Shown in pieces: positions 1-8,921 of a stretch of DNA of 64,000 nucleotides. Position 1 is the first letter of the stretch; every line of letters starts with the position of its first letter. The position numbers and the translations under genes were made by a program. The stretch is from Prevotellaceae bacterium. Its GTDB lineage: Bacteria > Bacteroidota > Bacteroidia > Bacteroidales > Paludibacteraceae. The notes beneath the pieces were generated by a model. That model saw nothing but the letters and a program-made list of their open reading frames with translations. It did not search any database and was not told the origin of the DNA. The stretch covers positions 147,811-211,810 of the forward strand of contig JAISVR010000001.1 in NCBI GenBank assembly GCA_031271465.1. Reading direction: 5' to 3'.

Positions 1-843
1 GCCTTCCACATCGGCAGGCTTGCCAAATTCGTTAGTCGCTTTGAAAGCCAGATTTCCTTCTACATTATCAATCAAATAGCCGCCTTCGGGAAAAAACTGT
101 AGATTCAACTTATTTAATACCAGCGGAATGCTGCGCGAAATGGCTTCGGTGCTTCCTTCGTAGTTTATCATGATGTTGAGGGTGCCGTCTACCGATTGTA
201 TGTCAGTTGGCAGCATGGCTTTGAGGGTAATTTTCCCATTGCGGTCGGTACGAGCTTGGGTCGTTTGTATGGTTTTCCCCTCAATGTTGACGGTGTATGA
301 GAGCGGATAATTTTCGAGCGGCTCGTTTTGCTGCGTTTTCACTTCAAGGCTTGCCTGCATTTCGTCGCCTGCGCTGTATGCCTTGCGTTTGAAATCAAGA
401 TTCATCAGCAGGAGCGGCATTTGTGCCTTTTGTACAAAAATATCTTTTGTGTAGCTGTCCTGTTCGTCGAAATTACGCTGCCAGGCAGTATAGGCACGCA
501 ATTTGTACAGTCCGCCCGGCGCATCGCTTGGCAGATAACACGAACTTGCTCCTTCGCCGTTTTTTATGTAGACGGAAAAAGATTTATCGACTCCCCCACG
601 CGGATTTAGCAACTCGACGGTAGCCATTTCGCTCAAAGCTTCTTTAAGGTTATTCGAAGCGTCGGTAACATATATTTTATAGCGAATTTGTTCGCCCGGC
701 TGGTAAAATGTACGGTCACTGTGCAGGTATATTTTCTCGACAGGATATTTATTGATGAAGAAATCCCATTTGTCTTGTGTTTGGGCGAATGCGTTTGCTG
801 CAAGAAGAAGCAAAATCGGAATGAGGAAAAATATTTTTTTCAT
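1..843 (-). CDS. MG2-domain (alpha-2-macroglobulin-like) exported protein, cut by the window edge
   Basis: The reading frame is open from an ATG at 843 through base 1 (281 codons), so the C-terminal part lies outside the window. The first 21 residues form a signal peptide (MKK, a hydrophobic stretch, ending AFAQ). From about residue 38 comes IYLHSDRTFYQPGEQI, the typical opening of MG2/macroglobulin-like domains in Bacteroidota exported proteins of roughly 800-900 residues; a second beta-sandwich domain follows (about residues 150-240). Family members are envelope proteins, and some carry a TonB plug further on, which cannot be checked here. Specific function and partner are unknown. The domain class is fairly sure and the role is not. 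Confidence 0.75.
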   Translation of the reverse strand, partial: MKKIFFLIPILLLLAANAFAQTQDKWDFFINKYPVEKIYLHSDRTFYQPGEQIRYKIYVTDASNNLKEALSEMATVELLNPRGGVDKSFSVYIKNGEGASSCYLPSDAPGGLYKLRAYTAWQRNFDEQDSYTKDIFVQKAQMPLLLMNLDFKRKAYSAGDEMQASLEVKTQQNEPLENYPLSYTVNIEGKTIQTTQARTDRNGKITLKAMLPTDIQSVDGTLNIMINYEGSTEAISRSIPLVLNKLNLQFFPEGGYLIDNVEGNLAFKATNEFGKPADVEG

Positions 844-955
844 AGTTTTATTATTTTTTACCACAAAGAGCACTGTAATGTTTGTTTTTGTATGAAATCA
901 GATTTAATTGTGAACTTTGTGTCAACCCTTGTGTCCTTTGTGTTAAAAGAATAAA

Positions 956-980
956 CCACAAGGCACACAAAGTTTTCCAC
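956..980. repeat. Left inverted repeat flanking the GxxExxY gene
   Basis: A 25-base sequence rich in CACAAAG motifs matches the reverse complement of 1383-1406 with a few mismatches (shared core ACACAAAGTTTT). Together the two bracket the GxxExxY reading frame. A further partial copy in the other orientation lies at about 914-942. Confidence 0.6.
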
Positions 981-988
981 TAAGGGCA

Positions 989-1365
989 CTATAATTGTCC
1001 GTTAATAACTCGTTTTACTCCATATTTAAATAAGACAGTATTGAAATTTATCAATAAGCCTAACTTGCAATTGCTTAATTTTAAATAAGTTAATATTTGA
1101 GCTAAATGCAAATCGTTTAATGCTTCAACCGACTTAATTTCAATTACAAGTTTTCTCTCTACAAACAAATCTATTCTGTAACCGGTCTCTAACTTGACAT
1201 CCTCATAGATTAAAGGCAATGCTTTTTGTTTTTCTACAAATAAGCCGCTTGCAGTTCATAAAAAAGACACTCCTCGTATGCGCTTTCCAGCAAACCTGCT
1301 CCGAGTACTTTATGTACTTTCATGCCTGCCTCAAATACTATTTTTGCTAATTCATTTTCTGTCAT
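989..1365 (-). pseudogene. GxxExxY-family protein (PDDEXK-like fold), frameshifted
   Basis: Translation from the ATG at 1365 gives a start typical of the GxxExxY family, with the name motif visible as GLLESAY (residues 24-30), then a stop at residue 44. A shift of one base restores the rest of the family sequence (GLFVEKQKALPLIYEDV, then YRIDLFVERKLVIEIKS with the D and ExK residues of a PDDEXK-type site) to a stop at 989. One missing base near 1235-1240 explains the break. The role of the family is not established; a nuclease-like fold is a family-level inference. A 76-residue downstream piece starting at 1219 could still be translated, but it would lack the GxxExxY motif. Confidence 0.75.
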
Positions 1366-1382
1366 ACTATTTTGTGTTCTTT

Positions 1383-1406
1383 GTGAAAACTTTGTGTCCT
1401 TTGTGC
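1383..1406. repeat. Right inverted repeat flanking the GxxExxY gene
   Basis: Inverted counterpart of 956-980 (GTGAAAACTTTGTGTCC and onward). It lies directly upstream of the start of the frameshifted gene and just before the stop of the outer-membrane barrel gene. Confidence 0.6.
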
Positions 1407-1413
1407 TTAAACA

Positions 1414-3819
1414 TTAAAATTTCATAGATAACGCCAGCGACACATTCGTTGTTCCTGGCATATTGAAATAATCCAAGCCCTGTGCGGCAGCGTATCCGAA
1501 AAGCGGTCGGGCAGGGTCGATGCCGCTGTATGCCGACCAGAGTATCAGGTTGTTAAGCCCCAGCGACAGTGTCAGTTCGGGAATATCCACTTGTTTGGAA
1601 AAATCGTACGAGAGGCTGATGTTATGCAAGCGCAAAGTCGAAGCATCTTCAATAGCGTTTTCCGCGATGCCGCTTATACCGGCTGAATAATACGGACTGT
1701 CTGCCGGATTTTGAGCCGTACGGTTGGCTGCCGAAGCTGCGGATACACCCAGATAATTCATCGTAGTGAGCGTGCCGTTCCACACATCGCCGCCGTGCAC
1801 ATAACCCATCGAAGCCTTCAAGCTCCACTTCCGCCAATTCAAATCCAAATTAAGGTTCAGCTCATAATCGGGTGTCGGGTCGCCGATTACACCTTGCGTA
1901 CCGTCTGCTTTTTGTCCGTAAATCACACCGTAGCGTTCGCCTTCCAATACGCTTATCGACACATCGGAAAATCCAGCCAAGGCAAGATGATCGGTATTTA
2001 ACAACAATTGATTTACCATTGTTTTGTACGAAGTGAAATTGGCATTTATAGAATAATAAATTCTATCGCCCAAAAACCTCCACATTCTTCCATTGATTTT
2101 ATAAGTGATTTCTAATCCCTCTTTGTTCCAATCTACGGCATTTGTCAGCTCGAAGCGATTGTTTTGATATACAGGCAAAATACCCCCCGTGGTTTTATCC
2201 CAAAAATAATTTACTTCAAAAATTCCCCAACGACCTCCACGACTATTAATATCACGACTATTAATATCAAGCCCCAGTTCTTGCCGGGTAGTGCTTTCAA
2301 GAGCTAAATTCGGGTTCTGAAACAGTGGGAATTGTTCTTGATAACTGCGAAAATCTTCGGCACGGGTAAGTGTAGAAGCATAATGCGGCTGCGAATAATA
2401 CAACGGCGATTCATTATGCGTACGCGAAAGTGAATAACGAGGTCTTATTTCTAAGCCATAAGGGAAATTGTCCCAATCAAAAGCGTTGTAAAACGAATTG
2501 TGATTAAATTGAAATCGTAAAATTAACCCTTCGTTAAAAAATACCTTCTTATCATTCAAGGTGTTAGAAGTAGAGGTATTCGCCCAAAAGTTATAAAAGA
2601 AAAGACAGCCATTATTATTATTATTATTATAAAGCCTTACACCTAAATCGTTTGTAATTCTTTGTTCAGAAATATCGTCAGTCTGCGTATAATCGGCATC
2701 GTAATTAGTCGAAGACAGATTATAATTAAGAGTCAAGGTTGATCTTAAAAGTTTTTTCCACCAACCAGACTTAAACGAAGGGAAAAACTCGTGCGTATAT
2801 TGCAGCTTGGAATTAAAAATACCGATTGTTTCTTCTCGTCCGGTTATGTTTTCGGTCATAGCGTCAGCATAAGGCGCAATACCCGAGTGAATGTGTTGGC
2901 GGTTATAGTCGTAACCCACCGTCCAATCCCATTTTTTATTTTTGAGCGAAAAAACGATGGAAGCCTTGCGGCGGCTTTCTTCGTCGAGGCTGTTGTTTAC
3001 ATAGCGATACGGATTATCTACCGAACCGGTATAGCGTTGCTCCGTACCGTTGAGATTAGTAAAAGATTTACTGTTTTTAAAATCGGGCGGCGTAGTAGCT
3101 ATATCGTAAAACAGGCGGGAATAATTATTACCGTTTTCGGTCAGGTTGTTTTCGCTGAAAAGGTAATTTACTTTTAACCCAAGCCGGGTGCGGGGTAAGA
3201 ATTTGGGACGAATGTTGTTTATTTCGGCAAAGAAATCGTTGCTCATTGAGCTCGCTTCGGGCACAACACCGCGATTCGAACTGTTGGTGTAGCGCAGGTT
3301 AAGCATAGCGTTTTTTCCTATATAGTTGGAATAGGTGAGCGAGTTGGTCGCCCCGAGCGAAGCTTGGAAAAAGTTGTAGGGATTGTAGCTCTTATCAATC
3401 GGCGCGCCCCAACTGAATGGGTTGTCGGGAGTAGCGTTTTGTCCGAAATCGCTTTGTCGTTCGGGCAGGCGGTTTACCCAGCCCAGCGATACATTCGAAT
3501 TGAACTCAAAATGCGCTTTTTTACGCACAAAACCCCGGTATGCCGGCGAAAGGATAAACGAATTAGTTTTTTCGTCGAAGCGAATGTTATTGTATTGCGG
3601 AGAATAAGAGCCATCGTTTTCCATAAAGAGACTTCCTGTAACAAGGGTATCTCCATAGTTCGGAAAGAATTTTTCCTGGTAAGGAATTTTGTTTTTATCG
3701 GCGTCTTGTATCACCACTTGGGCAGTATCTAAGTTGAGCAGATGTTCCAGTTTCTTTTCGCGTTGCGCCCACAGGTTAAGGCTTAGCAGCAAACCACAGG
3801 CAATCAGGATGTTTTTCAT
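1414..3819 (-). CDS. Outer-membrane beta-barrel protein, TonB-receptor-like, no plug visible
   Basis: The frame extends upstream to 3873, but the ATG at 3819 gives a clean signal peptide (MKNILIACGLLLSLNLWAQ), so that start is chosen (801 residues). The protein is rich in alternating aromatic and polar beta strands and ends in Phe (SLALSMKF), as outer-membrane barrels do. The C-terminal part resembles the barrel of SusC/RagA-type receptors (late LHNISLSYDFSKQ strand and GLNNLILWS). I see no carboxypeptidase-like domain and no plug, so it is shorter than a normal SusC protein. Two slippage-prone coding repeats are present: an ATT run (2611-2630, poly-Asn) and a 15-bp tandem duplication (2240-2269). 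Substrate unknown. Confidence 0.6.
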   Translation of the reverse strand: MKNILIACGLLLSLNLWAQREKKLEHLLNLDTAQVVIQDADKNKIPYQEKFFPNYGDTLVTGSLFMENDGSYSPQYNNIRFDEKTNSFILSPAYRGFVRKKAHFEFNSNVSLGWVNRLPERQSDFGQNATPDNPFSWGAPIDKSYNPYNFFQASLGATNSLTYSNYIGKNAMLNLRYTNSSNRGVVPEASSMSNDFFAEINNIRPKFLPRTRLGLKVNYLFSENNLTENGNNYSRLFYDIATTPPDFKNSKSFTNLNGTEQRYTGSVDNPYRYVNNSLDEESRRKASIVFSLKNKKWDWTVGYDYNRQHIHSGIAPYADAMTENITGREETIGIFNSKLQYTHEFFPSFKSGWWKKLLRSTLTLNYNLSSTNYDADYTQTDDISEQRITNDLGVRLYNNNNNNGCLFFYNFWANTSTSNTLNDKKVFFNEGLILRFQFNHNSFYNAFDWDNFPYGLEIRPRYSLSRTHNESPLYYSQPHYASTLTRAEDFRSYQEQFPLFQNPNLALESTTRQELGLDINSRDINSRGGRWGIFEVNYFWDKTTGGILPVYQNNRFELTNAVDWNKEGLEITYKINGRMWRFLGDRIYYSINANFTSYKTMVNQLLLNTDHLALAGFSDVSISVLEGERYGVIYGQKADGTQGVIGDPTPDYELNLNLDLNWRKWSLKASMGYVHGGDVWNGTLTTMNYLGVSAASAANRTAQNPADSPYYSAGISGIAENAIEDASTLRLHNISLSYDFSKQVDIPELTLSLGLNNLILWSAYSGIDPARPLFGYAAAQGLDYFNMPGTTNVSLALSMKF

Positions 3820-3928
3820 TCGCGTAATGATTTTATAAGTTCGCAAATGTAGAAAAATATTGATACCGTGCAAAAACTGTTATTAATTAATTTGAAAATA
3901 ATAGCAACCCTTGCATTAAGCACTATAT

Positions 3929-4072
3929 AATCCCTCCGCTTCGCTCGTCTTTTTTTATATAACCCCTCGTACTCCCCTCAAAACAAGGGGAGAATTTAAT
4001 ACTAACTGCTTTGTTGTACAAATACAATGCTTGTGCAACACTATCCCCTTATTTTAAGGGGGACGAGCGAAA
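3929..4072. repeat. Interspersed GC-rich palindromic repeat, family B, copy 1
   Basis: About 144 bases holding CCCTCCGCTTCGCTCGTC at one end and AAGGGGGACGAGCGAA at the other. The middle (ACAATGCTTGTGCAACACT) recurs almost unchanged at 63692-63835, and a decayed relative lies at 43012-43092. The ends are complementary, so the element can fold on itself. It has no coding capacity and separates the barrel gene from the small gene at 4073. Confidence 0.65.
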
Positions 4073-4294
4073 CTACTTTTGCACAAATGCGCGGAATAAC
4101 TGCTGCATATAGTGAATATCCAACAAAAAAGTTTTAATCTCCCTGTCCGATTCATCCGGCAAATCCTCCCAGTTGGCAATGAGGAAGTTCTTCATCTCAT
4201 CGAGCACTTCGATGTTTCCTTTTGCAGTTTCTTGTTTCGACAAACAATTAATTGTCTGTATCAATTCGGGTGTGAGCTTAGCTTCGAGTTTCAT
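4073..4294 (-). CDS. Small hypothetical protein (73 aa)
   Basis: An acidic, helical-looking 73-residue protein starting MKLEAKLTPELIQTINCLS, with no signal peptide or membrane segment. I do not recognise the family. The frame uses normal codons and begins with ATG. A candidate -7 promoter element (TATCTTTG on the minus strand) lies at 4507-4514, but a MITE-like repeat (4339-4449) sits between it and the start. The stop codon abuts repeat family B. Its isolation among repeats makes the assignment tentative; the length and composition still look like a real small protein. Confidence 0.45.
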   Translation of the reverse strand: MKLEAKLTPELIQTINCLSKQETAKGNIEVLDEMKNFLIANWEDLPDESDREIKTFLLDIHYMQQLFRAFVQK

Positions 4295-4338
4295 AGAGAG
4301 TCTCCTTAATTTTGCCGGTTTATGTATAATTAATTGGT

Positions 4339-4449
4339 ATTATCCTTTTGAGTCTTGCAAAGCAAACGCTATCCGCCATTATTCCTTCCTTTCGGTCATG
4401 ACCGCCGGTTGCGAGAAGGAACGACAAAGCAAGCCTAAAAAGGGATAAT
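4339..4449. mobile_element. MITE-like element, family A, diverged copy
   Basis: The ends ATTATCCTTTTGAG and CTAAAAAGGGATAAT are imperfect inverted repeats matching the ends of the family A copies at 41644, 61023 and 62598. The interior has diverged, lost the CGTCATTGCGAGG core, and has no coding capacity. Confidence 0.55.
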
Positions 4450-4582
4450 TTTTATGTTTTCCATTTTTTTGCTATTTTTGGAGCATTTTCCGCTTTAATA
4501 AAGCCACAAAGATAAATTCAACATACATTATAAACAAATAAAAAGGTAATTTATTTTTATATTTTTCAAATATTATTCATAT

Positions 4583-5035
4583 ATGAGTGAAAATAAACGA
4601 CTTAAAAATGTTATATACTATCTTATTAGTCAAGAATTAATTAGTTCTCAAGAAGATTTTGCGTTCAAATTAGGCTACAACTCGTCTTCATTGTCTCAGA
4701 TTGTGACAGGAGCAAAGCCTTTATCGAAAAAATTTGCGCAAAAAGTAGTAAACTTTCACAGCAATATAAATCCAAATTATCTTTTTGGAGATGGGGCAAT
4801 GCTAAAGGTTTATGACGATTTATATGATAAAAATAAATCGACCTATAAAATCAACGAGGAAACAACTTATCAATTAGCAGAAGAAAAACCGGTATACAAC
4901 AAGTTACCGGCGGCAAATAATTCCGAAATAGTCAAAGAATTATTAAACCGCTTAGAAAATCAATCGGAGCTAATCGGGCAGCTAAAAGAGGAAAATAGAC
5001 AACTCCGGTTAGGGAAAAAGATTTTAACCAAATGA
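4583..5035 (+). CDS. Helix-turn-helix transcriptional regulator with C-terminal coiled coil
   Basis: A 150-residue protein. Residues 5-70 fit a Cro/CI-type helix-turn-helix ([21 protein letters not shown], recognition helix about residues 30-42). The middle is a polar linker. The last 35 residues ([20 protein letters not shown]) look like a coiled coil for oligomerisation. Similar HTH-plus-coiled-coil proteins are common in Bacteroidota. The stop overlaps the rdgB start by four bases (ATGA), so the two are translationally coupled. DNA target unknown; autoregulation is a reasonable guess. AT-rich DNA precedes the start, but no clear -7 element is seen. Confidence 0.7.
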   Translation: MSENKRLKNVIYYLISQELISSQEDFAFKLGYNSSSLSQIVTGAKPLSKKFAQKVVNFHSNINPNYLFGDGAMLKVYDDLYDKNKSTYKINEETTYQLAEEKPVYNKLPAANNSEIVKELLNRLENQSELIGQLKEENRQLRLGKKILTK

Positions 5036-5619
5036 AAAAGGAAATCGTTTTTGCCACCAACAACGAGCATAAACTGCAGGAAGTAGCCCGGATATTGGGC
5101 GATGAATTTCGCGTATTGAGCCTTGCCGACATCGGTTGCAACGACGATATTGCCGAAACCGCTCCTACGCTCGAAGGCAACGCATTGATAAAAGCGCGCT
5201 TTGTATACGAAAAATACGGTAAAAACTGTTTTTCGGACGATACGGGCTTGGAGGTCGAAGCTCTGCACGGCGCACCCGGTGTGTATTCTGCCCGTTATGC
5301 AGGCGAGGAAAAAAATCCCGAAGCAAACATGAACAAACTGCTGGCAGAATTGCAGGGTGAAACGAACCGCCACGCTCATTTCCGCACCGTGATAGCTTTG
5401 ATGATTGACAACGAGGAGCATCTTTTCGAGGGCGAAGTACGGGGCAGCATACTGGAAGAAAAACGCGGGAACGAAGGTTTTGGTTACGACCCCATTTTTT
5501 GTCCCGAGGGTTATGACCGCTCGTTTGCCGAGCTTTCTGCCGACGAAAAAAACAGCATCAGCCACCGTGCGCGGGCGGTAGAAAAGATGTGCCGCTTTTT
5601 AAAGGAAATGAAAAAATGA
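5032..5619 (+). CDS. rdgB: XTP/dITP pyrophosphatase (non-canonical purine NTP hydrolase)
   Basis: This cytosolic Ham1/RdgB-family enzyme hydrolyses ITP, dITP and XTP to monophosphates and pyrophosphate, keeping damaged purines out of nucleic acids. The family signatures are all present: [12 protein letters not shown] at the N-terminus, [11 protein letters not shown] with the metal-binding acidic pair, [20 protein letters not shown] and the C-terminal [10 protein letters not shown]. The 195 residues match the usual length. The gene lies between the HTH regulator (ATGA overlap) and porZ (ATGA overlap), so the three are probably cotranscribed and coupled. Confidence 0.95.
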   Translation: MKKEIVFATNNEHKLQEVARILGDEFRVLSLADIGCNDDIAETAPTLEGNALIKARFVYEKYGKNCFSDDTGLEVEALHGAPGVYSARYAGEEKNPEANMNKLLAELQGETNRHAHFRTVIALMIDNEEHLFEGEVRGSILEEKRGNEGFGYDPIFCPEGYDRSFAELSADEKNSISHRARAVEKMCRFLKEMKK

Positions 5620-7949
5620 AAGAAATGAAGATAATTAAAAAAAAGCATTTTTACTTATCACTATTAGCTGTTAGCTATTCGCTGTTAGCTGCGGCTCAAC
5701 TCCCCATGGGAGCATGGCGGGCACATTTGTCGTATACCAATGCCGAGCTGGTAGCCGAAACGCCCGACCGCGTGTTTTGCGTAAGCGACGGCAACCTGTT
5801 TTCGGTAAGCAAGGCAAACAGCGAAATAGAAACTTATTCGCGCGTAACGGGCTTGAACGACAACGGCATTTCGTCTATTGCCTACAACGAAAGCAGCCGC
5901 ATGCTGTTGTTATCGTACAGCAACGGTAACATCGACCTTGTCGACCCCGAGGGCAGCGTGTGGAATATCCCCGACATCATGGAGAAGGATCTCGCGGCAA
6001 ATAAAGCTGCATGCGATATTTTTTTCAAAAATGAATATGCCTATATTTCCAACGGCATCGGTGTGGTGGTGATAAACACGAACAAACGGGAGGTTACCGA
6101 TACTTATATCGTGGGACATAACAGCACGATGATTCCGATACTTTCTACCTCTATTTTTGGCGATAGCATTTACGCCCTTGCCGCCGATGGTGTGTACACC
6201 GCCTTGGCGTCGAACCCTTTGCTGGTAGATTTTAATAATTGGAAATTCCGCAGCAATTTGCCGCAGGAAGGACTGTCGGATAATGTCAAGCTGAAAAGTT
6301 TGGGTAACAGGTTGTATTTGCTCAAACAGTCGGGCGGCGTATTTTCGTCTGCCGACGGAATAAGCTGGACCGTTTTTAACGATACACAGCATTTTACCAA
6401 CCTGAAATCCTCAGCAAATAGCCTGCTTCTGTGCTGTGCCAACGGTATAATGCGATACGATGCCGCAGGAACTCTTGTTGAAAGCATTTCGGACATTACA
6501 ACGCACGATGCTGTTTTCAACGAAAATAATTCGACTTACCACATTGCTGCTGCTACCAAGGGGTTGCTCGAAGTAAAAGGGGGAGCGTTGCAAAATAATT
6601 TTTTGCCCAACGGTCCGGCGGCAAACAATTTGACGAACCCGCAATTTAAAAACGGACGAATAGTTGCTCTCACGGCAGCTCCCGAAGATTTTGACCTGTA
6701 TCAATACGACCTTTCCGGCGTAGTGGCTTTTTTTGAAAACGAGCAATGGAAAAATATTACCGAAGCCGATGTTTCGGGTACGGCTCTTCCATTTCGGGGA
6801 ATTTCGAACATTGAATTAGACCACAAAGACAAAACCCACTTCTGGGTAAGCTCGTGGCAAAAGGGATTGTTTGAATTTCGCGACGATAAGTTTTATAAGC
6901 ATTACTACAATTTCGATGTAAAAGGCTGGAATATTACCGATGCCCTTGCCATGGACAAAAGTGGAAATTTGTGGATGGCAACTCCTTTGGAAATGAATTC
7001 AATCAAGGTGATTAAAACAGACGGCTCGTGGTCGAGTTTCTACTATCCGTCTATTCCGCCTTCTCCCGGAAATAAAATGTTGGACAAAATGCTTATCGCC
7101 AAAAACGGGTTTCATTGGGTGAATAACCTGAATTCAACCGTGGGAGGAGTATTTGTACTCAACGATAAGGGTAATGTTTCGTCTACAATCGGGCAGCAAT
7201 CTGTTTATTTGCAACGGCTTAATGACCAGGACGGCAATGAGGTTCTTTTGCGCACCGTAACTTCTATGGCGGAAGATAAAAGCGGCGATATATGGGCAGG
7301 CACGCGTACGGGGATTGTTGTTTTTAAAAATACGAACACGGTTTTCAATTCCAATTACACAATTTATCGTCCCAAGATAGCGCGCAACGACGGTACCGAT
7401 TTTGCCGACTATCTGCTCGATAATACGCGGATTAACGCTATTGCCGTTGATGGAGGCAACCGCAAATGGATTGCAACCTACGACGGGGTGTTTTTGCTTT
7501 CGCCCGACGGCACAAAAACCATTCATAATTTTACTGTAAACAACAGTCCGCTGCTTTCCAACGGCGTATTGGGGATAGCTATCCACGGCGAAACGGGCGA
7601 GGTGTTTTTTGCTACCGATAAAGGTATTATTTCTTACCAAAGCGATGCCACGGAGGCAGAATCGTCGTATTCCGGAATTTCGGTATATCCGAATCCTGTT
7701 CGGGAAAATTTTGAGGGAGAAATTACGATTAACGGCTTGATGGACGGCACGATTGTGCGTATAACCGATGCCGGCGGCAATTTGGTGTACAAAGCCCGCG
7801 CAAACGGTGGTTCTGCTGCCTGGGACGGACGCAACAAATGGGGTACACAGGTAAGTTCGGGCGTATACTACATTATGGTAGCTTCCGACGACAATGAAAA
7901 CAGCGACGATATTCAAACTGCGGTAGCTAAATTGCTGATTATAAAATAA
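5616..7949 (+). CDS. porZ: Type IX secretion system protein PorZ-like (beta-propeller plus sorting domain)
   Basis: The ATG at 5616 overlaps the rdgB stop and precedes a signal peptide ending LLAAAQ; an ATG at 5625 is an alternative. The mature protein starts [15 protein letters not shown] and continues with repeated blades ([40 protein letters not shown]) of a two-component-regulator-type propeller. It ends in a type IX CTD ([10 protein letters not shown] ... GVYYIMV ... KLLIIK). PorZ of the T9SS attachment complex has this architecture (two propeller halves plus CTD) and about this length (777 residues); in Porphyromonas it helps deliver anionic LPS to the sortase PorU. PorU is not in the window. 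A non-PorZ propeller protein is the main alternative. Confidence 0.82.
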   Translation: MKEMKIIKKKHFYLSLLAVSYSLLAAAQLPMGAWRAHLSYTNAELVAETPDRVFCVSDGNLFSVSKANSEIETYSRVTGLNDNGISSIAYNESSRMLLLSYSNGNIDLVDPEGSVWNIPDIMEKDLAANKAACDIFFKNEYAYISNGIGVVVINTNKREVTDTYIVGHNSTMIPILSTSIFGDSIYALAADGVYTALASNPLLVDFNNWKFRSNLPQEGLSDNVKLKSLGNRLYLLKQSGGVFSSADGISWTVFNDTQHFTNLKSSANSLLLCCANGIMRYDAAGTLVESISDITTHDAVFNENNSTYHIAAATKGLLEVKGGALQNNFLPNGPAANNLTNPQFKNGRIVALTAAPEDFDLYQYDLSGVVAFFENEQWKNITEADVSGTALPFRGISNIELDHKDKTHFWVSSWQKGLFEFRDDKFYKHYYNFDVKGWNITDALAMDKSGNLWMATPLEMNSIKVIKTDGSWSSFYYPSIPPSPGNKMLDKMLIAKNGFHWVNNLNSTVGGVFVLNDKGNVSSTIGQQSVYLQRLNDQDGNEVLLRTVTSMAEDKSGDIWAGTRTGIVVFKNTNTVFNSNYTIYRPKIARNDGTDFADYLLDNTRINAIAVDGGNRKWIATYDGVFLLSPDGTKTIHNFTVNNSPLLSNGVLGIAIHGETGEVFFATDKGIISYQSDATEAESSYSGISVYPNPVRENFEGEITINGLMDGTIVRITDAGGNLVYKARANGGSAAWDGRNKWGTQVSSGVYYIMVASDDNENSDDIQTAVAKLLIIK

Positions 7950-7963
7950 CTCATTATCGGTCG

Positions 7964-8854
7964 ATGAAATACAGTATTGAGATTCTACGATTGATAGCGG
8001 TTGTATTAATCACATTTACCCATACAAGATATACTCCCGACAGCAGTCTTTTTTCGTATTTTATTATCGACTTGCCCAAAATCGGCACGCTTACTCTTTC
8101 CATTATTTCGGGCTACCTGTATTGGATAACTGCCAAAGATAAACAATCAATTATCGGAAAAAAAATCCGGACACTGGCAATTCCCTACCTTATTGCCAAT
8201 GGTATTGTGATTGTTTTAACGCTGTGTGCCAATTATGCGTTCGGATACGATTTCCTGAATCGACTTTCGTTTGACTATAGCTTGCTCACAGAAGGCTTAT
8301 TGTCGTTAAATTCGCCTCCGGTAAATCCGCCGACTTATTTTATCCGCGATATTTTCATCATTTTTTGTATGATAGAATTGTTGCGCAACAGAAACCTGTA
8401 TATGCTGCTCATCATTGTGCCCTATGCCGTGTTTGGCAACTTGCTGATTCGATACGATATACTCGTTTTATTTATTGCAGGAGTTTCTATTGCTTACTTG
8501 GAAAAATACATCAAAAATTACCACAAAACAATTCTTGCCGTATTGCTTCTTATCTGCGTATTATCCGTAAATTTTTTCAACATCAACAGCTACAAATATC
8601 CCATTGCGTTACTGCTGTTTTTAGCTTTTTTCGATGTAAAACTGAAGTTTTACAATGTAGGAGGCTATAGCTATTTACTGCATTTATACCATTCGCCGAT
8701 TATCGTGTGCTCGTTTCCGCTATTATCCCTGTTTATTACTGATAGCCATTTGAGCGTTGCAGTTCAAATCCTGCTGGCATTGTCGCTGTGCTATATGCTC
8801 TATCTCATTACCCGAAAAGTGGAAAAACTGAAAGTGTTATCGGGCGGGCGTTAA
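7964..8854 (+). CDS. Acyltransferase family 3 membrane protein
   Basis: A 296-residue protein with about nine to ten hydrophobic segments. It opens with EILRLIAVVLITFTHT, the Acyl_transf_3 signature in which the His is the proposed catalytic residue, and has a second family-like stretch, FIRDIFIIFCMIELL. Such inner-membrane proteins transfer acyl groups (often O-acetyl) to sugars or lipids of surface polymers. It begins 14 bases after porZ in the same orientation and may be read with it. It is slightly shorter than typical members (330-370 residues). The acceptor is unknown. The 41-bp repeat array follows directly downstream. Confidence 0.75.
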   Translation: MKYSIEILRLIAVVLITFTHTRYTPDSSLFSYFIIDLPKIGTLTLSIISGYLYWITAKDKQSIIGKKIRTLAIPYLIANGIVIVLTLCANYAFGYDFLNRLSFDYSLLTEGLLSLNSPPVNPPTYFIRDIFIIFCMIELLRNRNLYMLLIIVPYAVFGNLLIRYDILVLFIAGVSIAYLEKYIKNYHKTILAVLLLICVLSVNFFNINSYKYPIALLLFLAFFDVKLKFYNVGGYSYLLHLYHSPIIVCSFPLLSLFITDSHLSVAVQILLALSLCYMLYLITRKVEKLKVLSGGR

Positions 8855-8921
8855 AATTACGCCTATTCGAAAAACGAAAGAACTTTGGGATTATTTTTTT
8901 TTTTTGCCGCGTAAATCTAAA

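Noticed and set aside
688..954. 88-residue plus-strand frame
   Set aside because: Antisense to the signal peptide and first domain of the MG2 gene and into the intergenic repeat.
7134..7916. 260-residue minus-strand frame opposite porZ
   Set aside because: Antisense of the propeller gene; the sense frame has a signal peptide and a sorting domain.
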